Positions 16,535 through 25,707 are shown, counted from the stretch's first letter. The stretch is 64,000 nt of DNA from Natranaeroarchaeum sulfidigenes (GCF_017094485.1 NZ_CP064786.1:1984001-2048000), one strand, 5' to 3'. Numbers and translations are program-made. Notes: a model not told the origin generated them from the sequence alone.

Positions 16535-18787
16535 ATGTCTACCAGCAAACTATTTCTCGCACCTTGTGCGAGTTCTCGTCCTCAGGACCATTTCCAACGG
16601 ACAGTACGAGACGGTGTTCCAGACGAATTTTATCAGCAGTATACTCGGAGTGACTTTGGCGAATCCATCGGAATCTGGGGATTGGTTCCGAATCTAAAAA
16701 GCACCTGGGAGAAGCTCTCTGTTGGTGATTTCGTTGTATTTTATTGGGGGAACAAGCAATACAAATATGTGGCAGAGGTTGCGGGAACGGAGCACAACCC
16801 GCAACTGGCCAAGGAACTCTGGCCCGCATACGCCGATGGATCAGCAGGTGGGGACGATCAAGCTGATCCGTGGGAGTATATCGTGTATCTCACAGAACCT
16901 CGTGAAGTTGACATCGATAGCGAAGAACTGCAAGGTGAGCTGCTTGATGAGGACAAACAGTTTACGATGCGTTTTCGTCCTGCCAACGATCGAGGCCACC
17001 AGAGGATTCGTGAAGAGTTTGGAAGTATTGAGGAATATATTGAATCTCGAACGGTGACGACATTCGATACGTTTGGCAATAATGACTCCACCGGTAAATC
17101 AGATACCGATGACAAGGCATCTGGTGATTCACCACCGGATCATCCGATCTTTAACCATCTCTCCTCAGCAGTCGAACCAGCAATCTTCAGAGTGGCAGCA
17201 CCACCGGATCTCTGGCTGTCGGTGGTCGAATACCGAGGTTTCCCGATCGACGAGACGTATGCCCGACTTGGGGATGTCGAACGGGGAGATGTCCTCCTGT
17301 TCCACTCCTCGGGAACGCCGATGGATGGTCAGCTTTCCCCCTCGAAGGATGCACTTTTCGGAGTAGCCGTGGTCGGTGATCGCGGTACAAAAGAATCCCC
17401 GTGGACTTGGAAGGAGCAAGGTTCGGACTCTGCAACACATCCATCGTCTTTCTTGTCTTTTGATCGACTATTTCTGTCGGGAGACCCCTCTGCAATCGAT
17501 TGCACGACTCCTCTCAAAGAGCGGTCAGTAAATGCGAGGGAGCGCGAAATAACTGCACTACTCAAAGCGAGCCTTTCTAAAGAATCTATTAAAAAATCCC
17601 TCAATGAGAGTGATGGAAATCTGTTTGATCGCGGATATGTCGTTGAAATGGACGCAACAGATGAGTCCAGCAACGGGCAAAAATTACTCTCTCAGTTAGT
17701 GCCTGCCCTAACGGAGTACCCACCAATCGCATATTGTCGAGAGTTTGAGGAGCAAATACCTGCTTCCGTGTTTGATGGGCTGCATTTCCCCAGCCAGAGT
17801 TCTCAAGATACCAAATCTGCCTCCGGATTGGCGATGGATATCACTGCTGCACTGAAATCTGGAAAACATATCGTGTTCACTGGCCCCCCCGGAACAGGGA
17901 AAACCGAGGTTGCTAGTCGAGTGTCTACATATTTAAGCGAAAACCACCCTAATTTGTTCACTGGTGACGGGTTGACCACCGCTACAGCAGATTGGTCGAC
18001 ATTCGACACGATCGGAGGATATATGCCAGGAGCAGGGAACGGCGCATCGGACGATCTAGAGTTTTCACCGGGGATAATTCTCAACAGGTTCAAGAACCGA
18101 AAGAGCGGCCAACAGCAAAACGAGCCCATCATTATTGATGAGCTCAACCGGGCAGACATCGACAAGGCGTTTGGGCAGTTATTTACCTTGCTCTCTGGCC
18201 AGTCGGTGACACTCCCGTATACGAAAAATAGTCAGGAAATAGAATTAATTCCTGCGCGGGAAAGAATCGGCTCGACAGAGCTACATCAATACGTTGTCCC
18301 CCAGTCGTGGCGTATATTTGCGACAATGAATACATACGACAAAACATCGCTCTACGAGATGAGTTATGCATTTATGCGTCGGTTTACTTTTATTCGGATT
18401 CCAGCACCAGACTTACCGACAGGTACTTCTCGAGATGATGAAGAAAAGCTAGAACAGATCGTCTTCGATTATGCCAATACTTGGGACTTACATCCTGAGC
18501 GCAAAGAAGCGATAGGAGTCGGCCGGGTTTGGAGAGAGACAAACCATGCCGTAGAGAACCGAGCCATCGGCCCTGCAATAATTAAGGATATTTTGAGCTA
18601 TATATGTCACCATCCGCAAGAAAATATCGAATATCGTCTCACGCAATCAGTAATAAGCTACATTTTTCCTCAATTAGAAGGAGTACCGAAACGAAAGAAA
18701 ATTGTCCGAAATATTGCAAAGATATCCGAAATAGATGAGGAAGCTCTCGAAGAGGCTTCTGTAGATATGCTACAAATCTCACTATAG
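16535..18787 (+). CDS. Tandem EVE-like domains fused to McrB-type AAA+ ATPase
   Basis: A 750-residue protein. Residues 5-175 form an EVE (PUA-fold) domain with KLFLAPCASSRPQ and GDFVVFYWG, of the type that binds modified bases. Residues 215-330 look like a second EVE-like module (GDVLLFHSSG, LFGVAVVGDR). Residues 430-700 are a McrB-family AAA+ motor: Walker A GPPGTGKT at 450-457, Walker B IIIDELNR at 532-539, the MNTYDKTS sensor at 598-605 and MRRF arginines at 614-617. By analogy with McrBC it would recognise modified foreign DNA and, with its nuclease partner, cut it. The substrate modification is unknown. The stop is five bases before the next gene. Confidence 0.88.
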   Translation: MSTSKLFLAPCASSRPQDHFQRTVRDGVPDEFYQQYTRSDFGESIGIWGLVPNLKSTWEKLSVGDFVVFYWGNKQYKYVAEVAGTEHNPQLAKELWPAYADGSAGGDDQADPWEYIVYLTEPREVDIDSEELQGELLDEDKQFTMRFRPANDRGHQRIREEFGSIEEYIESRTVTTFDTFGNNDSTGKSDTDDKASGDSPPDHPIFNHLSSAVEPAIFRVAAPPDLWLSVVEYRGFPIDETYARLGDVERGDVLLFHSSGTPMDGQLSPSKDALFGVAVVGDRGTKESPWTWKEQGSDSATHPSSFLSFDRLFLSGDPSAIDCTTPLKERSVNAREREITALLKASLSKESIKKSLNESDGNLFDRGYVVEMDATDESSNGQKLLSQLVPALTEYPPIAYCREFEEQIPASVFDGLHFPSQSSQDTKSASGLAMDITAALKSGKHIVFTGPPGTGKTEVASRVSTYLSENHPNLFTGDGLTTATADWSTFDTIGGYMPGAGNGASDDLEFSPGIILNRFKNRKSGQQQNEPIIIDELNRADIDKAFGQLFTLLSGQSVTLPYTKNSQEIELIPARERIGSTELHQYVVPQSWRIFATMNTYDKTSLYEMSYAFMRRFTFIRIPAPDLPTGTSRDDEEKLEQIVFDYANTWDLHPERKEAIGVGRVWRETNHAVENRAIGPAIIKDILSYICHHPQENIEYRLTQSVISYIFPQLEGVPKRKKIVRNIAKISEIDEEALEEASVDMLQISL

Positions 18788-18791
18788 AAAG

Positions 18792-20150
18792 ATGGATAGA
18801 GACGAAATAGTAGATCAACTAACTGAAGACGTAGTAGCATACGTCATGAACGGGTCATTCCCGGAGCGTGAACTAGCTCAAACGATCAAGCCAAAGCAAC
18901 TTGATGATCGCTTCGAAGAATATGAGCTACTTCTAGACTTTCATTTTATTTTAAAACCGGAAGTCGTCTCCTTCGTGAAAAGGTTGCCTCAGCGAGTTAG
19001 GGGAATACGGACAGAGACAAAGAACATCTCTCGAACCTGTCGTGGAGAAGTTGATGGAAGAATAAACTGGGGAGATACATACAAAAAGCGATACGCTGAG
19101 TATCCCAAGGATCACTCAATATTTGTTTGTGAGAACCGATCAGAGGACTACGATATTGACGAAAACATCGTTCTCAAGAAGCTGATTTCAGTGATATATA
19201 CTACACTGATGGAGGCAGAAGAGTATCTGCGTGACGAATATAAATGGGTTCAAGAAACGTGGAAAGGCAATGAAGACCTTATAGAGGAATTACAGCAGCT
19301 TGTCGAACGAAACGTCCACGTTCGTCGCATTCGCCAACCGGACGCATACGAACCCACGGAACGGATGCTCACCAAAGCTACCTCTTCACGAAAGGAGCTC
19401 TATCGAGACGCCGCAGAACTACTTAAAACAAGGAATGAGCTATTGGATGGCAACCCAGACTCAATACGTGATTTAATTGATGAGACGGCAATCACTCCAG
19501 ACGACGAGAACGTTCTATTTGAGTTATACGTCCTATTCCGATTTGTGGCAGTGCTTGAGGAAATAAAAGACCAACCAGCAACGTTTAGCACGATCGCTAC
19601 TGGCCGACAAGAAGTCGCCCGTTTACAGGGTGATCGAGAAGTTGTCCTGTATCATGACAACTCCGGTCGGGATCGCAAGTTATCGTTTAGAGTTGTTCCA
19701 GAAGAAAATAAGGCCCTTTCCCGAACCGAGAAGGTTCCAATAACTGCACAGGAAATTGCGAGTGATTATTTCCAGCGTGACTTCCACAATCATACTAGTC
19801 GGCCTGATGTTATCGTCCTTGAAGTTTTTTCAGAAAAGAATAATGAGTACGATTATCTAGTTGTTGAGACAAAAAACAGCACGCGCACAGATACTATACG
19901 CCAAGGAATCAAAGAGACACTTGAATACCTGGCATTTCTTCGTGTCAACGACGACTTTGTCTTTGGTGGGCATGGTGATGAGGAGGAAAACTACTTTGGA
20001 AATGGACATAATGGGCTGCTTGTAGTTCAAGACTTAAACAAAAAGACTACATCTATTAAAGAACAGTCAGAAAATGAGGTGAATATCCTCCAGGTTTCCG
20101 AATTGAATTCAGAGCTGGAGAATATTCTTAAAGAGGTAGTGAATGAGTAG
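18792..20150 (+). CDS. McrC-position PD-(D/E)XK nuclease
   Basis: A 452-residue partner of the preceding ATPase, probably co-transcribed. The C-terminal third has a PD-(D/E)XK core: P338-D339 in SRPDVIVLEVF and E359-T-K361 in YLVVETKNS. Further upstream, VLFELYVLFRFVAVLEEI (about 242-259) resembles the helix in front of McrC/DUF2357-type nuclease domains. The N-terminal 200 residues are charged and helical with no recognised domain; in McrC that part contacts the ATPase ring. I infer it is the endonuclease subunit, but it is diverged from classical McrC. Confidence 0.75.
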   Translation: MDRDEIVDQLTEDVVAYVMNGSFPERELAQTIKPKQLDDRFEEYELLLDFHFILKPEVVSFVKRLPQRVRGIRTETKNISRTCRGEVDGRINWGDTYKKRYAEYPKDHSIFVCENRSEDYDIDENIVLKKLISVIYTTLMEAEEYLRDEYKWVQETWKGNEDLIEELQQLVERNVHVRRIRQPDAYEPTERMLTKATSSRKELYRDAAELLKTRNELLDGNPDSIRDLIDETAITPDDENVLFELYVLFRFVAVLEEIKDQPATFSTIATGRQEVARLQGDREVVLYHDNSGRDRKLSFRVVPEENKALSRTEKVPITAQEIASDYFQRDFHNHTSRPDVIVLEVFSEKNNEYDYLVVETKNSTRTDTIRQGIKETLEYLAFLRVNDDFVFGGHGDEEENYFGNGHNGLLVVQDLNKKTTSIKEQSENEVNILQVSELNSELENILKEVVNE

Positions 20151-20213
20151 TTCATAGGGAGGTATTATAGGATTGATTTATATTCCATTATATTTATAAT
20201 TCCATTTTGTTCC

Positions 20214-20708
20214 CAGCAGACGGCGTCGGAGCGCCCGAACCTGCGCGTCGGCGAGGCGAGCGTCAGGCGGGAGTCCGAGTCGACTGTCGAGATTCGGCTG
20301 ACGGCGCGGTACAAGCCCGATGACGAAGCGGACCACGAGACCGACCAGTGGGGCTACACCGAGACGCACCCGATGGCCGCGTTGCGGATCACCGACCTCA
20401 CGGCACTGGAAGCGGACCTGATCGAGCAGTTCGTGCCGATGGCCGTCGACGAGGCGGGCGGCTTCGCGGGCTTTCGGGAGACGGCGACCAAGACCAACTC
20501 GCTGGTGGATCGGCTGCGGAAGCTGACCCTGCCGCGGGTGGTGGACGTGGAGGCCGGGCTGGAGAGTTACATCGAGACGAAAGCGCGCGCCGAGGAGCTG
20601 GAAGAGAAGATCGAGCGGACCGACGAGCTGATCGACGAGATCGTCTACGAGCTGTACGGGCTCACCGAGGACGAGATCGAGATTGTAGAGGAGGCTGTTG
20701 GGGAGTAG
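20214..20708 (+). pseudogene. C-terminal remnant of an Eco57I-type DNA methyltransferase
   Basis: About 164 codons stay open in one high-GC frame from the island junction to a TAG, without a start at the junction. The encoded piece ends with a helical segment, DELIDEIVYELYGLTEDEI, which is the typical C-terminus of class I SAM-dependent Eco57I/TaqI-like restriction-modification enzymes. The catalytic NPPY and SAM motifs are missing, so it cannot methylate DNA. It is best read as the scar of a restriction-modification gene whose front was lost when the AT-rich island arrived. The internal ATG at 20373 could start a 111-residue product, but function is unlikely. Confidence 0.75.
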
Positions 20709-20750
20709 TCCGCGAACAGAGAGTGGGTAGCCGAGCGGGACACCGGCAAC

Positions 20751-20877
20751 CAGAAAGCCCCCGCGGCGCTCGGGTCGGGCTCAGTTGGTCACACTACAGC
20801 CAGAAAGCCCCCGCGGCGCTCGGGTCGGACTCAGTTGGTCACACTACAGCCAGAAAGCCCCCGCGGCGCTCGGGTCG
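20751..20877. repeat. 50-bp direct tandem repeat, about 2.5 copies
   Basis: CAGAAAGCCCCCGCGGCGCT recurs at 20751, 20801 and 20851, giving an exact 50-bp period; copies one and two differ at about one base. The third copy is cut after CGGGTCG. The rest of the 20709-21111 gap is GC-rich and low in coding character, with degenerate G/C-rich phrases and no credible gene. The repeats have no variable spacers and are not CRISPR. Confidence 0.8.
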
Positions 20878-21111
20878 TCTGCAGCCGTGCGCTCCTCACA
20901 TACGTTGCGGTGCTACTGGCTGCGGACTCCCCGACCGCCACGGCCCCTTTCGATCCCTCCCACCGCAGCCACACCCTCCCCAGCCGATTCCTCGCTCGCA
21001 GGGCTCGCTCGTCTTCCCTCGCACGGCGCTGGCTCGTCATAGACGACTCGCCAGCGCGCGCCGGGGGTTTCACCCATAACACTCATTACATTCCTCACAG
21101 TAGTTTCAGCC

Positions 21112-21477
21112 ATGTCAATCGATCGGGACACGTTCGAGCGGTCGAGCGAGGAGGAGCTGTCCGAGCTCTCGGCGACCGATCAGGTGCTGGGGTTCCTCGC
21201 GGCAAACGATGCGACTGCGTTCAGGGCAAGTGAAATCGCTCGACGGATCGATATCGATCAGGGGGCCGTGAGCACAGCACTGTCGAGGCTGAAGAACCGA
21301 TCGCTCGTCGAACACAAGGGTCCCTACTGGGCGATCACGGAGGACGACAGGCGACTGTCGAACTACGATGGCTACGCCCGCGCAACCGAGCTGTTTAATG
21401 ACCAACTGGGTACGGAGGACCCGGACGAGTGGAAAGACCACGCACCTGACCGGCCACATCCCAGTGAACAACAGTGA
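21112..21477 (+). CDS. Winged-helix antitoxin-like regulator
   Basis: A 121-residue protein with a MarR/ArsR-like winged helix: FLAANDATAFRASEIARR, then DQGAVSTALSRLKNRSLVEHKG, with the wing PYWAITEDDRR. The C-terminal tail is charged and flexible (TEDPDEWKDHAP), as expected for an antitoxin part that occupies a toxin pocket. The stop codon overlaps the GTG start of the PemK-like gene, so the two are translationally coupled. Winged-helix antitoxins paired with PemK/MazF toxins are common in haloarchaea. It probably also represses its own promoter. Confidence 0.75.
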   Translation: MSIDRDTFERSSEEELSELSATDQVLGFLAANDATAFRASEIARRIDIDQGAVSTALSRLKNRSLVEHKGPYWAITEDDRRLSNYDGYARATELFNDQLGTEDPDEWKDHAPDRPHPSEQQ

Positions 21478-21833
21478 GCGATACTGGGAAGCCGATCTAC
21501 GAACCCGGCGATATTGTTTTTGGAGCCGACCCGTTCAGGGGCGACGAATCAGCCCGCCCCTGGCTCGTGCTCTCGAATCATGACGGGCGGCCATTTCATG
21601 GCGACCAGTATATTGTCGTCACCTTGACCACCAGGACGTGGATGGACGGTCTCATCACGATCGATGACTCCGATTGGGTTCGTGGGGGAACACCCTCGAA
21701 GAGTCGGATCGTTCCATGGGGAGTACAGTCGATCAGTAGTGCGGAGATCGATTACTGACAAGGTACGATCGAGCGCTCTCTGGTCGCCGACGCGATAGAG
21801 GCGCTGGTCACGGAGTTACAGGCTGGCACGTGA
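21474..21833 (+). pseudogene. PemK/MazF-family toxin with in-frame stop
   Basis: The frame encodes a PemK/MazF-like RNase toxin with the family start YEPGDIVFGADPFRGDESARPWLVLSN and the strand QYIVVTLTTR. A TGA at 21756-21758 ends the product after 94 residues, yet the same frame continues for 24 more sense codons (QGTIERSLVADAIEALV...) to a second TGA at 21831. The residue before the continuation is Tyr, and a TGG (Trp) at the stop would restore one frame. A nonsense mutation that trims the C-terminal helix is the simplest reading; a functional short toxin is not excluded. Confidence 0.65.
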
Positions 21834-21944
21834 CCAGAACGGCACAGCCGATGCCGTCCACAAGAACAAAGACAGCGGGGTGAGACGGTGTATGTAGATG
21901 ACCATGAGACAGCAGACAGTTTGCCAGAGCTGGAGGACCGAACG

Positions 21945-23972
21945 ATGACGATCGGCGTCTGTTACTTCCCCGAACACTGGCCGAGCGAGGAGTGGGAGCG
22001 AGACGTCGAGGAGATGGCCGCGGCGGGGATCGACACCGTCCGGATGGGCGAGTTCGCGTGGTCCCGGATCGAGCCCGAGCGCGGCGAGATCGACCTCGAC
22101 TGGCTGGCCGAGGCGATCGACCTGCTCGGCGAGCACGACATCGACGTCGTGTTGTGTACCCCGACGGCGACCCCGCCGAAGTGGCTCGTCGACGAGGATC
22201 CCTCGATCCTGCAGGAAGAAGCCGACGGCACTACCCGCGAGTTCGGGAGCCGTCGCCACTACTGTTTCAACAGCGAGGCCTACCGCGAGGAGACCGAGCG
22301 GATCGTCCGGATCGTGGCCGAGCGGTTCCGCGACGACCCGCGCGTGGTCGGCTGGCAGACCGACAACGAGTTCGGCGTCCACGGAACGATCCGGTGTTAC
22401 TGCGAGGACTGTGCCGGGGCGTTCCGCGAGTGGCTCGAAGAGCGCTACGGCGACGTCGACGCGCTCAACGAGGCGTGGGGCACGACGTTCTGGAGCCAGC
22501 ATCACACCGAGTTCGCGGAAGTGGACCCGCCGCGTCATACCGCCGCCGAACACCACCCCTCGCGCCTGCTCGATTACTATCGGTTTTCGAGCGACAGCGC
22601 CGTCGCGTACAACGAGTTTCAGGCCGACCTGCTGCGCGAGGTGAACGACGACTGGTGGATCACCCACAACTTCATGGGCCAGTTCGGCTCGCTTGACGCC
22701 TACGACGCCAGCGACCAGCTGGATCTGGTCTCGTGGGACAACTATCCGAACGGCTTCGTGCAGGACCGACAGACCGGCGAGCCAGGTCTCGACGAGTTGC
22801 GCGCTGGCGATCCGGACCAGGTCGCACTGAATCACGATATCTACCGGAGTGCGCTGGATCGGCCGTTCTGGGTGATGGAACAGCAGCCGGGCGACGTCAA
22901 CTGGGCCGCACACGCCCCACAGCCGGGCGAGGGCGCGATGACGCTGTGGGCCCACCACGCGGTCGCCCACGGCGCGAGCAACGTCCTCTATTTCCGCTGG
23001 CGGCGCTGCCGCGAGGGGCAAGAGCAGTACCACGCCGGGCTGCGAAAGCAGGACGGCTCGCCCGACAGGGGCTATCACGAGGCAACACGCGCCGCGACGG
23101 AACTGGACGAGGTGCTCGACGGAACCGGGACGACTGCTGTCGCGGATGCCCCAAACCCGGTCGAGACACAGGCCGCGCTTCTCCACGATTACGAGAACCT
23201 CTGGGCGACCGGGATCCAGCCCCACGCCGCGGACTTCGACTACTGGGAGCACCTGCTCGCGTACTATCGTGCCCTGCGCGCCCGCGGTGTCGATGTCGAT
23301 ATCGTCCCGCCGAGCAACACGCTGTCGACGTACGATGCCGTCGTCGCGCCGACGCCGTATCTCGTCGACAACGACCTCGCCAGCCGACTCGACGAGTACG
23401 TCCGATCCGGTGGCGAGCTCCTGTTGACCATCCGGAGCGGCGTCAAGGACCGGCACAACAAACTACAGGAGCGCCAGCAGCCGGGACCGCTCGCCCCGCT
23501 GGCCGATGTCACGGTCGACCAGCACGAGACGCTCCCGTCCTCGGTCGACCTCGACATCGAGTACCGTGGCAATCGATACGCGTACCGGACGTGGGCAGAG
23601 TGGCTTACGGATGTCGGCGAGCACGGGTCGGGAACAACAGTGGTCCACGGACGGTTGCAGACCGATGGGACAACCGACCGGGCGGCGATCACCCACTCCA
23701 CGGTCGGCGATGGCGGCGTTACCTACTGTGGCGTCTGGCCGGAGACCGAGCTGGCGGAAGCCGTAGTGACGGATCTGCTGGATCGCGCCGATGTTGCCTA
23801 CACCGACCGACTGCCGGATGGCGTCCGGGTCGCCCGCCGCACCGAGGCGACGTGGCTGTTGAACTTCACCGGCGACGAGGTCGCGTTCGCCCTCGACGGG
23901 GAGACCCGGAGAGTAGATCCCTACAGTGCAACCCCCACGGTGTACGACGGGGCGGATATCACAGTCGAATAG
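21945..23972 (+). CDS. bgaH: Beta-galactosidase, glycoside hydrolase family 42
   Basis: A 675-residue cytoplasmic enzyme closely resembling the halophilic beta-galactosidase BgaH. The N-terminal TIM barrel has the acid/base E142 in QTDNEFGVHG and the nucleophile E312 in FWVMEQQPG. The GH42 trimerisation domain and a short C-terminal beta domain follow. Cysteines in RCYCEDC could bind a structural zinc, as in other GH42 enzymes. There is no signal peptide, so substrates must be imported, presumably by the ABC system downstream. The start is ATG 21945; an upstream GTG would add 19 unconserved residues. It ends one base before the convergent sulfatase stop. Confidence 0.93.
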   Translation: MTIGVCYFPEHWPSEEWERDVEEMAAAGIDTVRMGEFAWSRIEPERGEIDLDWLAEAIDLLGEHDIDVVLCTPTATPPKWLVDEDPSILQEEADGTTREFGSRRHYCFNSEAYREETERIVRIVAERFRDDPRVVGWQTDNEFGVHGTIRCYCEDCAGAFREWLEERYGDVDALNEAWGTTFWSQHHTEFAEVDPPRHTAAEHHPSRLLDYYRFSSDSAVAYNEFQADLLREVNDDWWITHNFMGQFGSLDAYDASDQLDLVSWDNYPNGFVQDRQTGEPGLDELRAGDPDQVALNHDIYRSALDRPFWVMEQQPGDVNWAAHAPQPGEGAMTLWAHHAVAHGASNVLYFRWRRCREGQEQYHAGLRKQDGSPDRGYHEATRAATELDEVLDGTGTTAVADAPNPVETQAALLHDYENLWATGIQPHAADFDYWEHLLAYYRALRARGVDVDIVPPSNTLSTYDAVVAPTPYLVDNDLASRLDEYVRSGGELLLTIRSGVKDRHNKLQERQQPGPLAPLADVTVDQHETLPSSVDLDIEYRGNRYAYRTWAEWLTDVGEHGSGTTVVHGRLQTDGTTDRAAITHSTVGDGGVTYCGVWPETELAEAVVTDLLDRADVAYTDRLPDGVRVARRTEATWLLNFTGDEVAFALDGETRRVDPYSATPTVYDGADITVE

Positions 23973-23973
23973 G

Positions 23974-25314
23974 CTAGAACGACTCGTACCCGTTTTCGTA
24001 CGGCTTGATATCGGGCGATTCGTTTTCTACGCGTTCGATCTCCGAGATGAGGCTGGCACGCAGCTCATCCGCAATCGTGCGGAAGTCGGGACGCCCGACG
24101 AGGTTGACCTGTTCGGCCGGGTCCCGCGCCAGGTCGTAGAGATACCGTTCGACGTACACGTCACTCGACTGTTCCGCGTTCCCGCCCCGCCAGCCAGTCG
24201 GAGAGGGGGCCGCCACGGCGTATTTCCATCGGTCGGTCCTGAGCGCCCGGCCGACCTGCGTCTCGCTGATCTGGACGAACGCCTGTCCGTCGTCGTTCGA
24301 TTCGTCGCCACGAACGATCGGCATCATACTGTCTCCGTGCATCCCGTCGGGCACCGCGAGCCCGGCGGCATCGAGCACGGTCGGTGGGAGATCGATCAGA
24401 CTCCTGACCCCATTCACGTCCCGCCCGTCATCGAACCCCGGTCCGGCGAATATCGCGGGGACGCGCACAGCAGACTCGTGGGGCGTCCGTTTATACTCGC
24501 CCGGTCGCGTCCGGAAGTGACAGCCGTGGTCGGACGTGTACCCGAGGATCGTTCGATCGAGCAGTCCCCGGTCCGCGAGATCGCCGACCAGTTCCCCGAT
24601 ACACTCGTCGAGCCGTTCGACGATCCCGTAGTAGTCCGGGAGCTCGTCGTACCAGTCGCCCGGTCGGTTCTCCAGATCCTCGGGGATGTACGGTGTCTCC
24701 CGATATCGTTCGGCGTAGCCGTCCGGTGCGACGAACGTCCACATGTCGTTCTGGTTGTGCGGTTCGAGATAGGAGACGACGAGAAAAAACGGTTCAGAGA
24801 GGCTCTCGATCGCTTCCATCGCAAACTCGGTAAATGCGTCTACCCGGTAGCCATCGTACTCCACCGGGTCGCCGTCCTCGTCGAACAGATGCCCCTCGTA
24901 CGGTTGCGAGGTAAACTCGGGGACATCGGCCGCAAGCCAGAAATCATCGTATCCGCCACGTCGCGCTTTCGGGACCGGCTTGTCGAACGACCCGCTCATG
25001 TGCCAGTTGCCGACGTAGCCGACATCGTAGCCCGCGTCCATGAAACGGTGTGCGAGGGTTCGCTCCTCCGACGGGAGGGACTTCGGGTTTCTCCACGCAT
25101 CGACTGTCGATGGATACTTGCCCGTCTGCAACGCCGCCCGTGCTGGCCCACACAGCGGCTGAGGCGTGATCGCTTGCTCGACGATCGTCCCACGTCGGGC
25201 AAGCCGGTCGATGTTCGGCGTGAGATCGAGGGGACAGCCGTACGCCCCAAGCGTGTCCCACCGCTGCTGGTCCGTCACCACGGCGAGCACGTTCGGTCGT
25301 TCGCTGTTCGTCAT
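23974..25314 (-). CDS. Type I sulfatase (formylglycine-dependent)
   Basis: A 446-residue arylsulfatase/alkaline phosphatase-superfamily hydrolase. The formylglycine motif C-x-P-x-R is present as C55-GPAR in PLCGPARAALQTG, with calcium ligands starting at D15 in TDQQ and a DHGCHF motif later on. It would remove sulfate esters from sugars or small molecules. No signal peptide is seen, so it acts in the cytoplasm. The setting beside beta-galactosidase and a sugar importer suggests sulfated galactosides. A formylglycine-generating enzyme or anaerobic maturase is not in the window. The start is ATG 25314; an upstream start would add eight residues. Confidence 0.88.
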   Translation of the reverse strand: MTNSERPNVLAVVTDQQRWDTLGAYGCPLDLTPNIDRLARRGTIVEQAITPQPLCGPARAALQTGKYPSTVDAWRNPKSLPSEERTLAHRFMDAGYDVGYVGNWHMSGSFDKPVPKARRGGYDDFWLAADVPEFTSQPYEGHLFDEDGDPVEYDGYRVDAFTEFAMEAIESLSEPFFLVVSYLEPHNQNDMWTFVAPDGYAERYRETPYIPEDLENRPGDWYDELPDYYGIVERLDECIGELVGDLADRGLLDRTILGYTSDHGCHFRTRPGEYKRTPHESAVRVPAIFAGPGFDDGRDVNGVRSLIDLPPTVLDAAGLAVPDGMHGDSMMPIVRGDESNDDGQAFVQISETQVGRALRTDRWKYAVAAPSPTGWRGGNAEQSSDVYVERYLYDLARDPAEQVNLVGRPDFRTIADELRASLISEIERVENESPDIKPYENGYESF

Positions 25315-25601
25315 TATTACCGCCTCACTGTTCGACACGACTTATAACTATCTCCAGAGTGGCCAAACCCCTCCCGAGTGGGTGCGAGACTCTCATCCAG
25401 CTGTGACACTTCCCAAAACGACGACAGCTGTGATCGAATTTGTTGTATTATTGGATACTCAGTGATTTGTTACAATATACCCGAATAACACGTATTCTGG
25501 TTGCTCAAAGATAAATACTAAGTATTACAAATGACATATATTATATATTTCTGGATTAGTTATTAGTATTGTCAGTTCTGGGGCACGGAGTAGACAGATG
25601 T

Positions 25602-25618
25602 ATTCACAATATATGAAC
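25602..25618. promoter_or_regulatory. Candidate IclR operator, site 1
   Basis: ATTCACAATATATGAAC, an imperfect inverted repeat with 7-bp spacer, matches the two sites near 26.5-26.6 kb. It sits in the 393-bp AT-rich gap (25315-25707) between the sulfatase start and the IclR stop, about 290 bp upstream of the sulfatase. Nothing else is seen in that gap. Confidence 0.5.
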
Positions 25619-25707
25619 GACTGTGCTGTCGACAATCGGTCGCCGTTCGGTAGTCGCTGGTTCGCTTCTGCCAGGTCATTTACAGCCGTACAATTGTAAA
25701 CACTTGC

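Larger units (their letters stand above)
16380..20213 (+). other. AT-rich two-gene defence island
   Basis: Base composition drops sharply at about 16.38-16.5 kb and returns abruptly at about 20.21 kb, where GC-rich methyltransferase coding begins in mid-gene. Codon use within (AAA, ATA, TTT, many A/T third positions) is unlike the flanks. The segment encodes an EVE-McrB-like protein and a PD-(D/E)XK nuclease. No integrase, transposase or flanking direct repeat is seen, so acquisition was probably by homologous or illegitimate recombination in a restriction-modification locus. The borders are visual estimates. Confidence 0.65.

Noticed and set aside
16380-20213. Island as a provirus or integrative element
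   Set aside because: No integrase, transposase, replication gene, terminal repeat or tRNA junction was found; only the composition and the gene content are foreign.
20751-20877. Possible CRISPR array
   Set aside because: The whole 50-bp unit repeats; there are no variable spacers and no cas genes in the window.
21816-23456. 546-codon open frame antisense to the beta-galactosidase gene
   Set aside because: Long antisense frames are normal in GC-rich DNA. The sense strand has full GH42 catalytic motifs, and the antisense product is Arg/Val-rich and resembles nothing.
23926-25347. 473-codon frame antisense to the sulfatase gene
   Set aside because: Shadow frame with no domain; the sense product has the C-x-P-x-R sulfatase motif.
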